A stretch of DNA of 64,000 bases from Cupriavidus gilardii (lineage in GTDB: Bacteria > Pseudomonadota > Gammaproteobacteria > Burkholderiales > Burkholderiaceae). Of the stretch, positions 43,638 through 53,932 are shown in pieces. A program made the translations under genes and the position numbers. The stretch covers positions 89,877 through 153,876 of the forward strand of contig NZ_JABTYE010000013.1 in assembly GCF_013314895.1 (NCBI RefSeq), read 5' to 3'. The notes below the pieces were generated by a model. The model saw only the letters and a list, made by a program, of their open reading frames with translations. It had not been told where the DNA came from and searched no databases. Position 1 is the stretch's first letter. Each line of letters starts with the position of its first letter.

Positions 43638-44785
43638 CGCACCGCTCCCGCCTGCGCCACCTTGCCGGCCGCAGCCTGCGCGCCGGCGAACACCCGCATC
43701 CGGCGCGGCCGCGCTGCCAGCAGCTCGCCCTCGCGGTAGCCGTCGCGCTGGAAGCGCTCGAGCGGCAGCACCACCTCGATCAGCTCGCGGTTATCCTCCC
43801 GCTCCAGTTCCAGTTGCGCGACCGGACCGAGCGCCAGCGCGCGCCGCAGCGTGGCGACAATGCCGTCCGCGCCGGGCGCATAACGCTCGAGCTCGACATC
43901 GTGGGGACGCACGTAGCCGACCGCCTCCGCGCCCTCCGCCTCGTCGAACGATGCCAGCCCGTCCTCGCCGGCGCCGGCAGAGGCATCGGACAGCGGCAGC
44001 AGCGTCGCGCCGGTACGCAGCGCCCCGCCCTCGGCCCCGCGCTCGAGCCGTCCGTGGATGCGATTGACATGGCCGAGGAAGCCGAACACGAAGGGCGTGG
44101 CCGGATGTTCGTAGACCGCCTGCGGCGAGCCCACCTGTTCGACGCGGCCGCGCTGCATCAGCACCACGCGATCGGCGACTTCCAGCGCCTCCTCCTGATC
44201 GTGCGTGACGAACACGCTGGTCACATGCAGTTCGTCATGCAGGCGCCGCAGCCAGCGGCGCAACTCCTTGCGGACCTTGGCATCGAGCGCGCCGAACGGT
44301 TCGTCGAGCAGCAGCACGCGCGGCTCGACCGCCAGCGCGCGGGCCAGCGCGATGCGCTGGCGCTGGCCGCCCGACAGCTGCGGCGGATAACGGTCGGCCA
44401 GCCAGTCCAGCTGCACCAGTTCCAGCAGCGCGCGCACCCGCTCGCGGATCTGCGCCTCGCTCGGCCGCTCGCCGCGCGGCTTGACCCGCAGCCCGAAGGC
44501 GACGTTCTCGAACACCGTCATATGGCGGAACAGTGCGTAGTGCTGGAACACGAAGCCGACCTGGCGTTGCCGCACCGGTTGGCCGGTCGCATCCTGGCCT
44601 TCGAGCAGCACCTGGCCGCGGTCGGCGCGTTCCAGCCCGGCGATCACGCGCAACAGCGTGGTCTTGCCGCAGCCTGACGGCCCCAACAGCGCCGTCAGTT
44701 CGCCCTCGGCGAAATCGAGCGTGACGTCGTCCAGCGCAACGAAGTCGCCGAACTGTTTGTGCAGATGCCTGACCTGAATGCTCAT
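43634..44785 (-). CDS. cysA: sulfate/thiosulfate ABC transporter ATP-binding protein CysA
   Basis: ATPase of the sulfate/thiosulfate importer. Walker A is GPSGCGKTT, signature [20 protein letters not shown], Walker [17 protein letters not shown], and the H-loop [14 protein letters not shown]. The C-terminal regulatory domain, from [12 protein letters not shown] on, is the CysA type. An Ala/Glu-rich insert ([20 protein letters not shown]) lies in it. Length 383 aa from ATG 44783-44785; an ATG three codons earlier is possible. It overlaps cysW by four bases at the start and cysB by four at the end. Confidence 0.96.
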   Translation of the reverse strand: MSIQVRHLHKQFGDFVALDDVTLDFAEGELTALLGPSGCGKTTLLRVIAGLERADRGQVLLEGQDATGQPVRQRQVGFVFQHYALFRHMTVFENVAFGLRVKPRGERPSEAQIRERVRALLELVQLDWLADRYPPQLSGGQRQRIALARALAVEPRVLLLDEPFGALDAKVRKELRRWLRRLHDELHVTSVFVTHDQEEALEVADRVVLMQRGRVEQVGSPQAVYEHPATPFVFGFLGHVNRIHGRLERGAEGGALRTGATLLPLSDASAGAGEDGLASFDEAEGAEAVGYVRPHDVELERYAPGADGIVATLRRALALGPVAQLELEREDNRELIEVVLPLERFQRDGYREGELLAARPRRMRVFAGAQAAAGKVAQAGAVR

Positions 44786-45825
44786 GATGTCCATCCCAAG
44801 CTGTCTTCCGCATCCGCCGGCCTGGCCGGCGACGCGGTCCCCGTGGTTCGCGCCGGACGCGCGGCGCCATCGGCCAACGCCGGCGCGTTGGCTTGCAATG
44901 CGGGCGGCGACGCGAGGTGCAACGCGGCTGGCACGGCCTCGTCGCTCGCTTCGCCCAGTTCGCGCCGCGTGCGGAACTCCACCAGCGTCTTGATCGCCAG
45001 CGTCAGCAGGGCCAGCAGCGTCAGCAGCGAGGCCACCGCAAAGGCGGCGACGAAGTTGTATTCGTTGTACAGAATCTCGACGTGCAACGGCATCGTGTTG
45101 GTCAGGCCGCGGATATGGCCGGACACCACCGACACCGCGCCGAACTCGCCCATCGCGCGCGCATTGCAAAGGATCACGCCATACAGCAGGCCCCAGCGGA
45201 TATTGGGCAGCGTCACGCGCCAGAAGGTCTGCCAGCCCGAGGCGCCGAGCACGATCGCGGCTTCCTCTTCCTCGGTGCCCTGCGCCTGCATCAGCGGAAT
45301 CAATTCGCGTGCGACGAAGGGAAAGGTCACGAAGATGGTTGCCAGCACGATGCCCGGCACCGCGAACAGGATGCGGATATCGTGCTCGGCCAGCCAGGGA
45401 CCCAGCCAGCCCTGCGCGCCGAACAGCAGTACGTAGATCAGGCCCGAGATCACCGGCGAGACCGAGAACGGCAGATCGATCAGCGTGATCAGCAGGCTCT
45501 TGCCGGGAAATTCGAACTTGGCGATGGCCCAGGCCGCGGCGACGCCGAACACCAGATTGAGCGGCACCGCGATCGCCGCCACCGTCAGGGTCAGCTGGAT
45601 CGCGGACAGCGCGTCGGGCTCGGTCAGCGCGTTCCAGTAGGCGCCCAGGCCCTGGCGCAGGGCCTCGTAGAACACCGCGGCCAGCGGCACGAACAGGAAC
45701 AGCGTCAGGAACAGCGCCGCCAGCGCGATCAGCGTGCGGCGCACCCACGGCGCCTCGCCAGTGGCATCATGCACGGGCGTCGTCGGCAGCGCGCGTGCCG
45801 CGCCCAGAGGAAGGGAGCCGGCCAT
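44782..45825 (-). CDS. cysW: sulfate/thiosulfate ABC transporter permease CysW
   Basis: One of two permeases of the sulfate/thiosulfate importer. Six spans are visible and the EAA loop is [35 protein letters not shown], which contacts CysA. The N-terminus has a short cytoplasmic tail before [25 protein letters not shown]. The C-terminal tail (about 45 residues after EFRTRRELG) is an Ala-rich extension beyond the usual end. Length 347 aa. It starts one base after the cysT stop and overlaps cysA by four bases. Confidence 0.95.
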   Translation of the reverse strand: MAGSLPLGAARALPTTPVHDATGEAPWVRRTLIALAALFLTLFLFVPLAAVFYEALRQGLGAYWNALTEPDALSAIQLTLTVAAIAVPLNLVFGVAAAWAIAKFEFPGKSLLITLIDLPFSVSPVISGLIYVLLFGAQGWLGPWLAEHDIRILFAVPGIVLATIFVTFPFVARELIPLMQAQGTEEEEAAIVLGASGWQTFWRVTLPNIRWGLLYGVILCNARAMGEFGAVSVVSGHIRGLTNTMPLHVEILYNEYNFVAAFAVASLLTLLALLTLAIKTLVEFRTRRELGEASDEAVPAALHLASPPALQANAPALADGAARPARTTGTASPARPADAEDSLGWTS

Positions 45826-45826
45826 T

Positions 45827-46798
45827 TCAGAAGTCTCCGGCCGCAGTCAGCGCGCTCGTGTTGTCGGTGGCGTCGTCACGCGCGTTCGCCGCGCTCTGCC
45901 GGCCGCCGTTCTGACGGCGCCGCGACCAGGCCTGCAGCCCATTGATCAGCAGCAGCAAGGCGAACGAGATCAGCAGCATCACCACTGCCACCGCGGTCGC
46001 GCCGGCGTAGTCGTACTGCTCGAGCTTTGCGTAGATCATCAGCGGGGCGATCTCGGAGACCATCGGCATATTGCCGCTGATGAACACGACCGAGCCGTAC
46101 TCGCCGGTGGCGCGCGCAAAGGCCAGCGCAAACCCGGTCAGCAAGGCCGGCGCGATCGCGGGCGCGATCACGCGCTGGAAGGTCTGCCAGCGCGTCGCAC
46201 CGAGGCTGGCTGCGGCTTCTTCCAGCTCGCGTTCGAGTTCCTCCAGCACCGGCTGCACCGTGCGCACGACGAATGGCAGGCCGATGAAGGTCAGCGCGAT
46301 CACGACACCCAGCGGGGTGAAGGCGACCTTGATGCCCAGCGGCTCGAGCCAGCGGCCGATCCAGCCATTGCCGGCAAACAGCGCGGTCAGCGCGATGCCG
46401 GCCACCGCGGTCGGCAGCGCGAACGGCAGATCGACCAGTGCATCGACCAGGCGCCGCCCTGGAAACCGATATCGCACCAGCACCCAGGCCACCACCAGCC
46501 CGAACACGGTGTTGACCAGCGCGGCGATCAGCGAGGCGCCGAAGCTCAGCTTGTAGGCGGCCAGCACGCGCGGCGCCGTGACGATGGCCCAGAAGCTGTC
46601 CCAGCTCAACGTGAACGCCTTCAGAAAGGCGGCCGCCAGCGGAATCAGCACGATCAGCGTCAGATACAGCAGCGTGAAGCCGAGCGACAGGCCGAAGCCC
46701 GGCAGCACGGTATGGCGCGCGCGCAGCGGCCCCGGCAGCCGCCGCGGGAAGGTCGGCGCCGCTGGCACGGTATCGGTCAATGGCAGGGTGGCAGGCAT
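45827..46798 (-). CDS. cysT: sulfate/thiosulfate ABC transporter permease CysT (CysU)
   Basis: The partner permease of CysW. The first span is [27 protein letters not shown], and the EAA loop is [31 protein letters not shown]. The motif [21 protein letters not shown] is typical of CysT. I chose the ATG at 46796-46798; an upstream in-frame start would add 15 unlike residues. Length 323 aa, some 40 over E. coli CysT, from both ends. It is 178 bases after the hydrolase gene; that gap holds an AT-rich inverted repeat, so a separate promoter for cysTWA-cysB is possible. Confidence 0.95.
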   Translation of the reverse strand: MPATLPLTDTVPAAPTFPRRLPGPLRARHTVLPGFGLSLGFTLLYLTLIVLIPLAAAFLKAFTLSWDSFWAIVTAPRVLAAYKLSFGASLIAALVNTVFGLVVAWVLVRYRFPGRRLVDALVDLPFALPTAVAGIALTALFAGNGWIGRWLEPLGIKVAFTPLGVVIALTFIGLPFVVRTVQPVLEELERELEEAAASLGATRWQTFQRVIAPAIAPALLTGFALAFARATGEYGSVVFISGNMPMVSEIAPLMIYAKLEQYDYAGATAVAVVMLLISFALLLLINGLQAWSRRRQNGGRQSAANARDDATDNTSALTAAGDF

Positions 46799-46938
46799 GG
46801 TGTCGGGTTCGAAAGCCGGCGACGGCGACGACGCGCGCCACATTGGGCGTGCGACGGGCGATCGACGTGCGATGGGCCCGCCGGCGCGCCTGTGCGGCGC
46901 AGCGGCAGCGGACCAGTAGATTGTGCAGAGCAGCGCTT

Positions 46939-46984
46939 ATATCCAGAACGAATATTTACGCATGTCTTTAGTCGTTCTAGATAT
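46939..46984. promoter_or_regulatory. AT-rich inverted repeat upstream of cysT
   Basis: Arms ATATCCAGAACGA (46939-46951) and TCGTTCTAGATAT (46972-46984) match at 12 of 13 positions with a 20-base AT-rich spacer. It overlaps the end of the hydrolase gene, whose stop is at 46977. In a GC-rich genome this is a clear outlier and a candidate CysB-dependent control site or promoter region (inference). Confidence 0.55.
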
Positions 46985-47645
46985 ATGGGACCGTGGGAAT
47001 CACTTCGAGTCCCGCCTCCCAGGCCGTGCTGTGGCGGTCATGGGCCCCGTCGGCGCGGCGCGCGTCGATCCGCTGCAGCAGGGTGCCGAGCAGCGCCAGC
47101 CCTTCCGGCCAACGGCCGAGGCCCGAGTCCGCGTTGATGTGGCCGAGACTGCCCGCATCGTGCAGTTCGCTGCCCCACAGCGTGCCCCAGGTGAAGGCGG
47201 TGCGCTGCGCCATCCACGGGTCGTTGCGGCTGGCCACCAGCAACGTCGGAAACGGCAGCCGGAAGGTCGGCAGCAGCGGCGCGACGCCGAACTTGTCCGG
47301 GTCGGCCGGCGCGACCAGCAAGGCGCCGGCGATGCCGTCGGGGTCGTTCGCCGCCTGCCGCAGCGTCGCCAGGCAGCCGAAGCTGTGGGCCACCAGCACC
47401 GCGCCGCGCGGCGCGACGCGGCGCACCCGGGCGACGGCGTCGCCGACGCGCTCGGCCCACAGATGCAGGCTGGGACGCGACCAGTCGCGCTGTTCGACCC
47501 GCTGCCAGTCGGGAAAGCGGCGTTCCCAGCGGCTCTGCCAGTGCTCGGGGCCGCTGCCGTGCAGGCCCGGCACGGTCAGGATGCCGAGGCCGGACGGCAC
47601 CTCGAGCTCGATTTCGGCGGCATGGGACGGCAGACGCGACGTCAT
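46977..47645 (-). CDS. RBBP9/YdeN-type alpha/beta hydrolase
   Basis: A 222-residue serine hydrolase of the RBBP9/YdeN family. It has the N-terminal GILTVPGLHGSGPEHWQSRWE, the nucleophile Ser in VLVAHSFGCLATL, the acid in NDPWM and the His in SLGHINADSGLGRWPEG, which is diagnostic. The substrate is unknown. AGGAGG lies just before the ATG, which overlaps the EAL gene stop by four bases. The gene sits inside a sulfate uptake cluster between sbp and cysT; its role there is not known. Confidence 0.88.
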   Translation of the reverse strand: MTSRLPSHAAEIELEVPSGLGILTVPGLHGSGPEHWQSRWERRFPDWQRVEQRDWSRPSLHLWAERVGDAVARVRRVAPRGAVLVAHSFGCLATLRQAANDPDGIAGALLVAPADPDKFGVAPLLPTFRLPFPTLLVASRNDPWMAQRTAFTWGTLWGSELHDAGSLGHINADSGLGRWPEGLALLGTLLQRIDARRADGAHDRHSTAWEAGLEVIPTVPYI

Positions 47646-48568
47646 CTCGGTTCCTCCTGGTCATGGTGACGCAAAGCGTGGGTCGCGCGCCGCAGTTCGC
47701 CGGGCCCGAGCGTCGCGCCGGCATAGGCGCCCTGCCCCAGTTCGATGCCCGCCGCCTGCAGCCGCAACGCGGTCTCGGCACTGTCCAGCCGGCGGCCGAT
47801 CAGCGTGACGCCGGCATCGGCGGCGCTGGTGCGCAGACCGGCCAGCTGGCGGTCGGTCCACAGCCGGCCCATATCGAGCTTGAGCCAGTCCGGCCGCGCC
47901 TGCGCGATCAGCACGCCGGCCTCGGCCGGGTCGGACGCCTGCAGGCTGACCGCGAAGCCGTTGCGCCGGTAGTTGCCGACCACCTGCAGCAGCAGCGGCA
48001 GATTGTCGTTGGCACTGGCCGGCACCTGGATCACCAGCTGCGATTGCGGCAGGTCGAGCGCCTGCACCGCGCGCCGGAACGCCGCGCCGTGGTCGTCGGC
48101 CACCGCGGCAAGCAGGCGGTTGTGTACGTTCAGCACCAGCTTGCCCGTGCCGCCGGCGGCCACATAGTTGATCGCATGCAGCAGCCGCGACAGCCGGTCC
48201 AGTGCGACCAGCGAGGCGTCGTCGGCCGCCAGCGCGAACAGCTTCCACGCAGCGAGCCCGGGCTGCTCGCCCGCATAGGTGCGGATGGTGCCTTCGTGGC
48301 CGATCGCGCGGCGGTCCGCCAGCGCGATCAGCGGCGCGAACGCGCTGGTCAGCGAGCAATGATGGAAGCGCCCCTGCACCTGTCCGCGGGCATCGCGCCA
48401 CAGCGAATAGCCGGGCTCGGGCCGGTCCGGCAGCGCCTCGAGATAGCGCGCCAGCGCGGCCGGGATCGGTGCGTCGGCCAGGCCGGCGACCGGTCCGTCG
48501 GCATCGGTCGGCGCCAGCGGCGGTCGATAAGCCGGATCGCGGCGGGCCAGCGTGCGACTGTCGTTCAT
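47642..48568 (-). CDS. degenerate EAL-domain protein
   Basis: A 308-residue protein with an EAL-like fold but altered active-site motifs. The EAL loop reads GHEGTIR (about 91-97) instead of E-[AV]-L-x-R. The LNVHN motif (146-150) and LKLDM (229-233) are recognisable, while VIQVP (179-183) lacks the metal-binding Glu, and the AEGVE loop is replaced by IGRRLDSAE. The end GQGAYAG resembles QGY. It is probably a non-catalytic c-di-GMP binder or scaffold rather than a phosphodiesterase (inference). GGGAGCG precedes the ATG. It is coupled to the hydrolase gene and sits directly after sbp. Confidence 0.8.
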   Translation of the reverse strand: MNDSRTLARRDPAYRPPLAPTDADGPVAGLADAPIPAALARYLEALPDRPEPGYSLWRDARGQVQGRFHHCSLTSAFAPLIALADRRAIGHEGTIRTYAGEQPGLAAWKLFALAADDASLVALDRLSRLLHAINYVAAGGTGKLVLNVHNRLLAAVADDHGAAFRRAVQALDLPQSQLVIQVPASANDNLPLLLQVVGNYRRNGFAVSLQASDPAEAGVLIAQARPDWLKLDMGRLWTDRQLAGLRTSAADAGVTLIGRRLDSAETALRLQAAGIELGQGAYAGATLGPGELRRATHALRHHDQEEPR

Positions 48569-48589
48569 GGACGCTCCCGATCCCGCGGC

Positions 48590-49597
48590 TCAGCGCCGGC
48601 CAGGCTGATAGACCTGGTCGAAGGTGCCGCCATCGGCGAAGTGGGTCTGCTGGGCCTTCTGCCAGCCGCCGAACACCTCGTCGATCGTGAACAGCTTGAC
48701 CTTCGGGAAGGCCGACGCATATTTGGCGGCCACCTTCTCCGAAATCGGGCGGTAGTAATTGCGCGCGGCAATCTCCTGGCCTTCGTCGGTGTAGAGGAAT
48801 TGCAGATAGGCCTCGGCGGCGCGGCGCGTGCCGCGCTTGTCGACGACCTTGTCGACCACGGCGACCGGCGGCTCGGCCAGGATCGACACCGACGGCGCGA
48901 CGATATCGAACTTGTCCGGGCCCAGCTCCTTGATCGCCAGCAGCGCCTCGTTCTCCCAGGCGATCAGCACGTCGCCGATGCCGCGTTCGACGAAGGTCGT
49001 GGTCGCGCCCCGGGCGCCGGAGTCCAGCACCGGCACGTTTTTCAGCAGCTGCGCGACGAAATCGCGCGCCTTGGCCTCGTTGCCGCCGGGCTGGCGCAGC
49101 GCGTAGCCCCAGGCCGCCAGATAGTTCCAGCGGGCGCCGCCGGAGGTCTTCGGATTGGGCGTGATCACCTGCACGCCGGGCTTGGCCAGGTCGTTCCAGT
49201 CGCGGATGGCTTTCGGATTGCCCTTGCGCACCAGGAACACGATGGTCGAGGTATAGGGTGAGGCGTTGTGCGGCAGCCGCTTCTGCCAGTCCGGCTTGAT
49301 CAGGCCCTTCTGGGCCACCGCATCGATGTCGTAGCCGAGCGCTAGCGTGACCACGTCGGCCTCCAGCCCGTCGATCACCGAGCGTGCCTGCTTGCCCGAG
49401 CCGCCGTGCGACTGGCGGATCGTCACGTTGTCGCCGCCGCGCGCCTTCCAGGCCTTGGCAAAGGCGGCGTTGACGTCGACATACAGCTCGCGCGTGGGGT
49501 CGTAGGACACGTTCAGCAGGGTCGTTTGGGCCTGCGCGAGACCGGCCACGCCGGCAAGGGACAACACTGCGGCCGCAATGGCCAACTGGCGAATCAT
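48590..49597 (-). CDS. sbp: sulfate-binding periplasmic protein
   Basis: Periplasmic sulfate-binding subunit for the CysTWA importer. A Sec signal peptide [23 protein letters not shown] is followed by [22 protein letters not shown], the Sbp/CysP N-terminus. [28 protein letters not shown] and [19 protein letters not shown] are further family stretches. Whether it prefers sulfate or thiosulfate cannot be read here. Length 335 aa. It is first in the cluster, 21 bases before the EAL gene. Upstream on the minus strand is ATTCGTTCC (49700-49708), which resembles a half of the cysT inverted repeat. Confidence 0.94.
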   Translation of the reverse strand: MIRQLAIAAAVLSLAGVAGLAQAQTTLLNVSYDPTRELYVDVNAAFAKAWKARGGDNVTIRQSHGGSGKQARSVIDGLEADVVTLALGYDIDAVAQKGLIKPDWQKRLPHNASPYTSTIVFLVRKGNPKAIRDWNDLAKPGVQVITPNPKTSGGARWNYLAAWGYALRQPGGNEAKARDFVAQLLKNVPVLDSGARGATTTFVERGIGDVLIAWENEALLAIKELGPDKFDIVAPSVSILAEPPVAVVDKVVDKRGTRRAAEAYLQFLYTDEGQEIAARNYYRPISEKVAAKYASAFPKVKLFTIDEVFGGWQKAQQTHFADGGTFDQVYQPGRR

Positions 49598-49782
49598 CTT
49601 CAAGGGCTCCCGTCCGTCGGAAAAAATAAGGCTGGCATGCGCGACGGCATGCATGGGCCATCGCGATAGCATCGAGGCTACCGGCGGGCAAGGCGACGAG
49701 GAACGAATGGTTTCGCCGATCCAAGCACGTTTTTCGCATAAGGCGCCAAACGGCCGGGTGATGGCGCTGCCGGGCGGCAGCC

Positions 49783-49818
49783 AAAAGAAAAAACCCGCGG
49801 TACGGGAGCACCGCGGGT
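49783..49818 (-). terminator. intrinsic terminator downstream of clpB
   Basis: Read on the minus strand, a perfect 9-bp stem (ACCCGCGGT with ACCGCGGGT, 8-base loop) is followed by a T-rich run (TTTTTCTTTT). It would end transcription coming from clpB and the antitoxin remnant, before the sbp promoter region. Confidence 0.88.
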
Positions 49819-49872
49819 CAAGTTTCCAGGAAGGAAACGGGTAGACAAGTCATGAAGTGCGCCCCCGCAGCT

Positions 49873-50091
49873 TCATGACGGAGTCGATGTTAGCGGCCGG
49901 GCGGCCGACGGCGGTTGATCCAGGTCAAGAGTTGCGTTCCGATGCATCGCTTTCGCGCGCGCAATGTCGTCCAGCGCAAGGGCAACAAGCTCACTGTCCC
50001 TTTCCTCGAGACAAGCCTCGAGATATGACGCCATGTCGCGTTCGGTCTTCAGATGGTCCGCGACGTCCCAAACCTTGGTTGCTGATGCCAC
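49873..50091 (-). pseudogene. truncated addiction-module antidote (HigA-like)
   Basis: The first 48 or so residues (TKVWDVADHLKTERDMASYLEA, then LALDDIARAKAM) match the N-terminus of the widespread addiction-module antidote family. The following HTH part is missing; after AKAM the frame runs into unrelated HRNATLDLDQPP sequence and stops. No toxin gene is adjacent. The start would be GTG at 50089-50091. I read it as a decayed toxin-antitoxin remnant, lying between clpB and its terminator. Confidence 0.65.
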
Positions 50092-50119
50092 AAGCGGTCC
50101 CGAATCGGTAGGTGTACCC

Positions 50120-50165
50120 CCCTCTCCCCCTCAGGGGGAGAGGGTTGGGGAGAGGGAGGTGGTTT
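50120..50165. repeat. CCCTCTCCC-type intergenic palindrome element, copy C
   Basis: A single perfect 11-bp stem CCCTCTCCCCC with TCA loop at 50120-50144, followed by GGTTGGGGAGAGGGAGGTGG. It equals the first half of copy B nearly base for base. It lies 24 bases after the clpB stop. Confidence 0.9.
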
Positions 50166-50189
50166 CAACCGGTGGCGACATGACGACCT

Positions 50190-52778
<2,589 letters not shown>

Positions 52779-52878
52779 AGGGAAACCCTCTCTGGGATAC
52801 GTGTCCCGAGGCGGCCCCCGCGGCGCAGTCGGTGCGCAACGCGTCGTCGGCCGGCAGGACACCGGATGTCACTGCCGA

Positions 52879-52906
52879 AGATAGGGCTTTGCCGTGACAT
52901 TTCAAG
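52879..52906 (-). promoter_or_regulatory. heat-shock (sigma-32) promoter of clpB
   Basis: On the minus strand, a perfect -35 CTTGAAA (52900-52906) is followed by a 13-base spacer and CCCTATCT (52879-52886), one mismatch from the CCCCATNT consensus. It lies about 100 bases upstream of the clpB ATG, in the gap after the MaoC gene. Confidence 0.85.
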
Positions 52907-52957
52907 ACGAAGCGCTGCGTCATTTGATGTGGCGCAAGCAGCGCGCCATCGCACCGC

Positions 52958-53932
52958 TCAGGAGGACACCGCGGCCGGCCGGTCCTGACCGAGGTCCTCG
53001 GCTCCGCCCGCCCCCTTTTTCTCCAGATTGCGTACCAGCACCAGCGCCTCGCCCTGCAGCACCAGCCGGCCGCCCTCGCCGGTGATGTCGGTGGCCAGAT
53101 TGACCAGCTCCTTGTCGGTGCGCAGCCGCACGATCCGCACCGACGCCCGCAGCGGCTCGCCCAGCCGGGCCGCCGCGCGCAGCCGCAGCGACTGCTTCAT
53201 CCAGCCGGTGCCGCGCCCCGGCAGCCGGGTGCCCAGCAGGTCGGAGAACATGCCGGCCAGCAGCGGCAGTGGCAGCACCGGACCGTCGAAGCCGCGGCGC
53301 CTGGCCAGGGCCGGATCCGTGTAGAGCGGATTGGCATCCTCGCTGAGGGCCACATAGTCGTCGATATCGGCGCGCTCGAAGCTGCGCACGGCGTCGGCCT
53401 GCTGCCCCGGCCTGAGGTGATACAGCGCCGCATCGCCGGCCACGGCGGCGACCGAGCCCGCCGCGCCGTCGATCAGCGGGCCGGCGAGCGCGGCGGCATC
53501 GGGGTCGAGCAGCAGCTCGGCCTCGCCGCTCGCCGTGACCGGCGCCTCGTCGGCCGACACCGCGCGGCCGCCGCGCTGGACGCAGCGGATCGCGGTCCGC
53601 AGCGCGACCCGCCCCGCTGCGCCCTCCCCCGGCACCACTTCCGCCACCACGCCGTCGCCGACGTAGGTCGGCTGCGGAAACATCAGCGTCTGCGCCAGCG
53701 GCAGCACTGGCCCCGCGCGGCCGCGCTGCATCTGCGCGCACAGCAGCGAGAACAGCAGCATGCCGTGCGCGACGGTGGCGCCGAAATGCGTGCCGCGCGC
53801 GAACGCCGGATCGCAGTGGATCGGATTGTCGTCGCGCGACAGGCGCGCGAAGCGATCGAAGTCGTCCTGCGTCAGCACGCGCGGTGCACCGCGCAGGGAC
53901 GACACCGCAGGCTGCCTCGTTGCCATCGTCAC
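52958..53932 (-). CDS. double hot-dog MaoC-type dehydratase/hydratase
   Basis: A 324-residue protein with two MaoC-like halves. The N-terminal half has the hydratase motif DDNPIHCDPAFARGTHFGATVAHGMLL (Asp and His of the active site). The second half has the related SEDANPLYTDPALARRRGFDGPVLPLPLLAG but with His lost. Family: (R)-specific enoyl-CoA hydratases or 3-hydroxyacyl-ACP dehydratases. With a PHB-oligomer hydrolase and an acyl-CoA ligase as neighbours, a role in turning 3-hydroxyacyl-CoA into enoyl-CoA or back is likely (inference). Start is GTG at 53930-53932, overlapping the upstream stop (GTGA), with GAGG seven bases before it. Confidence 0.87.
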   Translation of the reverse strand: MTMATRQPAVSSLRGAPRVLTQDDFDRFARLSRDDNPIHCDPAFARGTHFGATVAHGMLLFSLLCAQMQRGRAGPVLPLAQTLMFPQPTYVGDGVVAEVVPGEGAAGRVALRTAIRCVQRGGRAVSADEAPVTASGEAELLLDPDAAALAGPLIDGAAGSVAAVAGDAALYHLRPGQQADAVRSFERADIDDYVALSEDANPLYTDPALARRRGFDGPVLPLPLLAGMFSDLLGTRLPGRGTGWMKQSLRLRAAARLGEPLRASVRIVRLRTDKELVNLATDITGEGGRLVLQGEALVLVRNLEKKGAGGAEDLGQDRPAAVSS

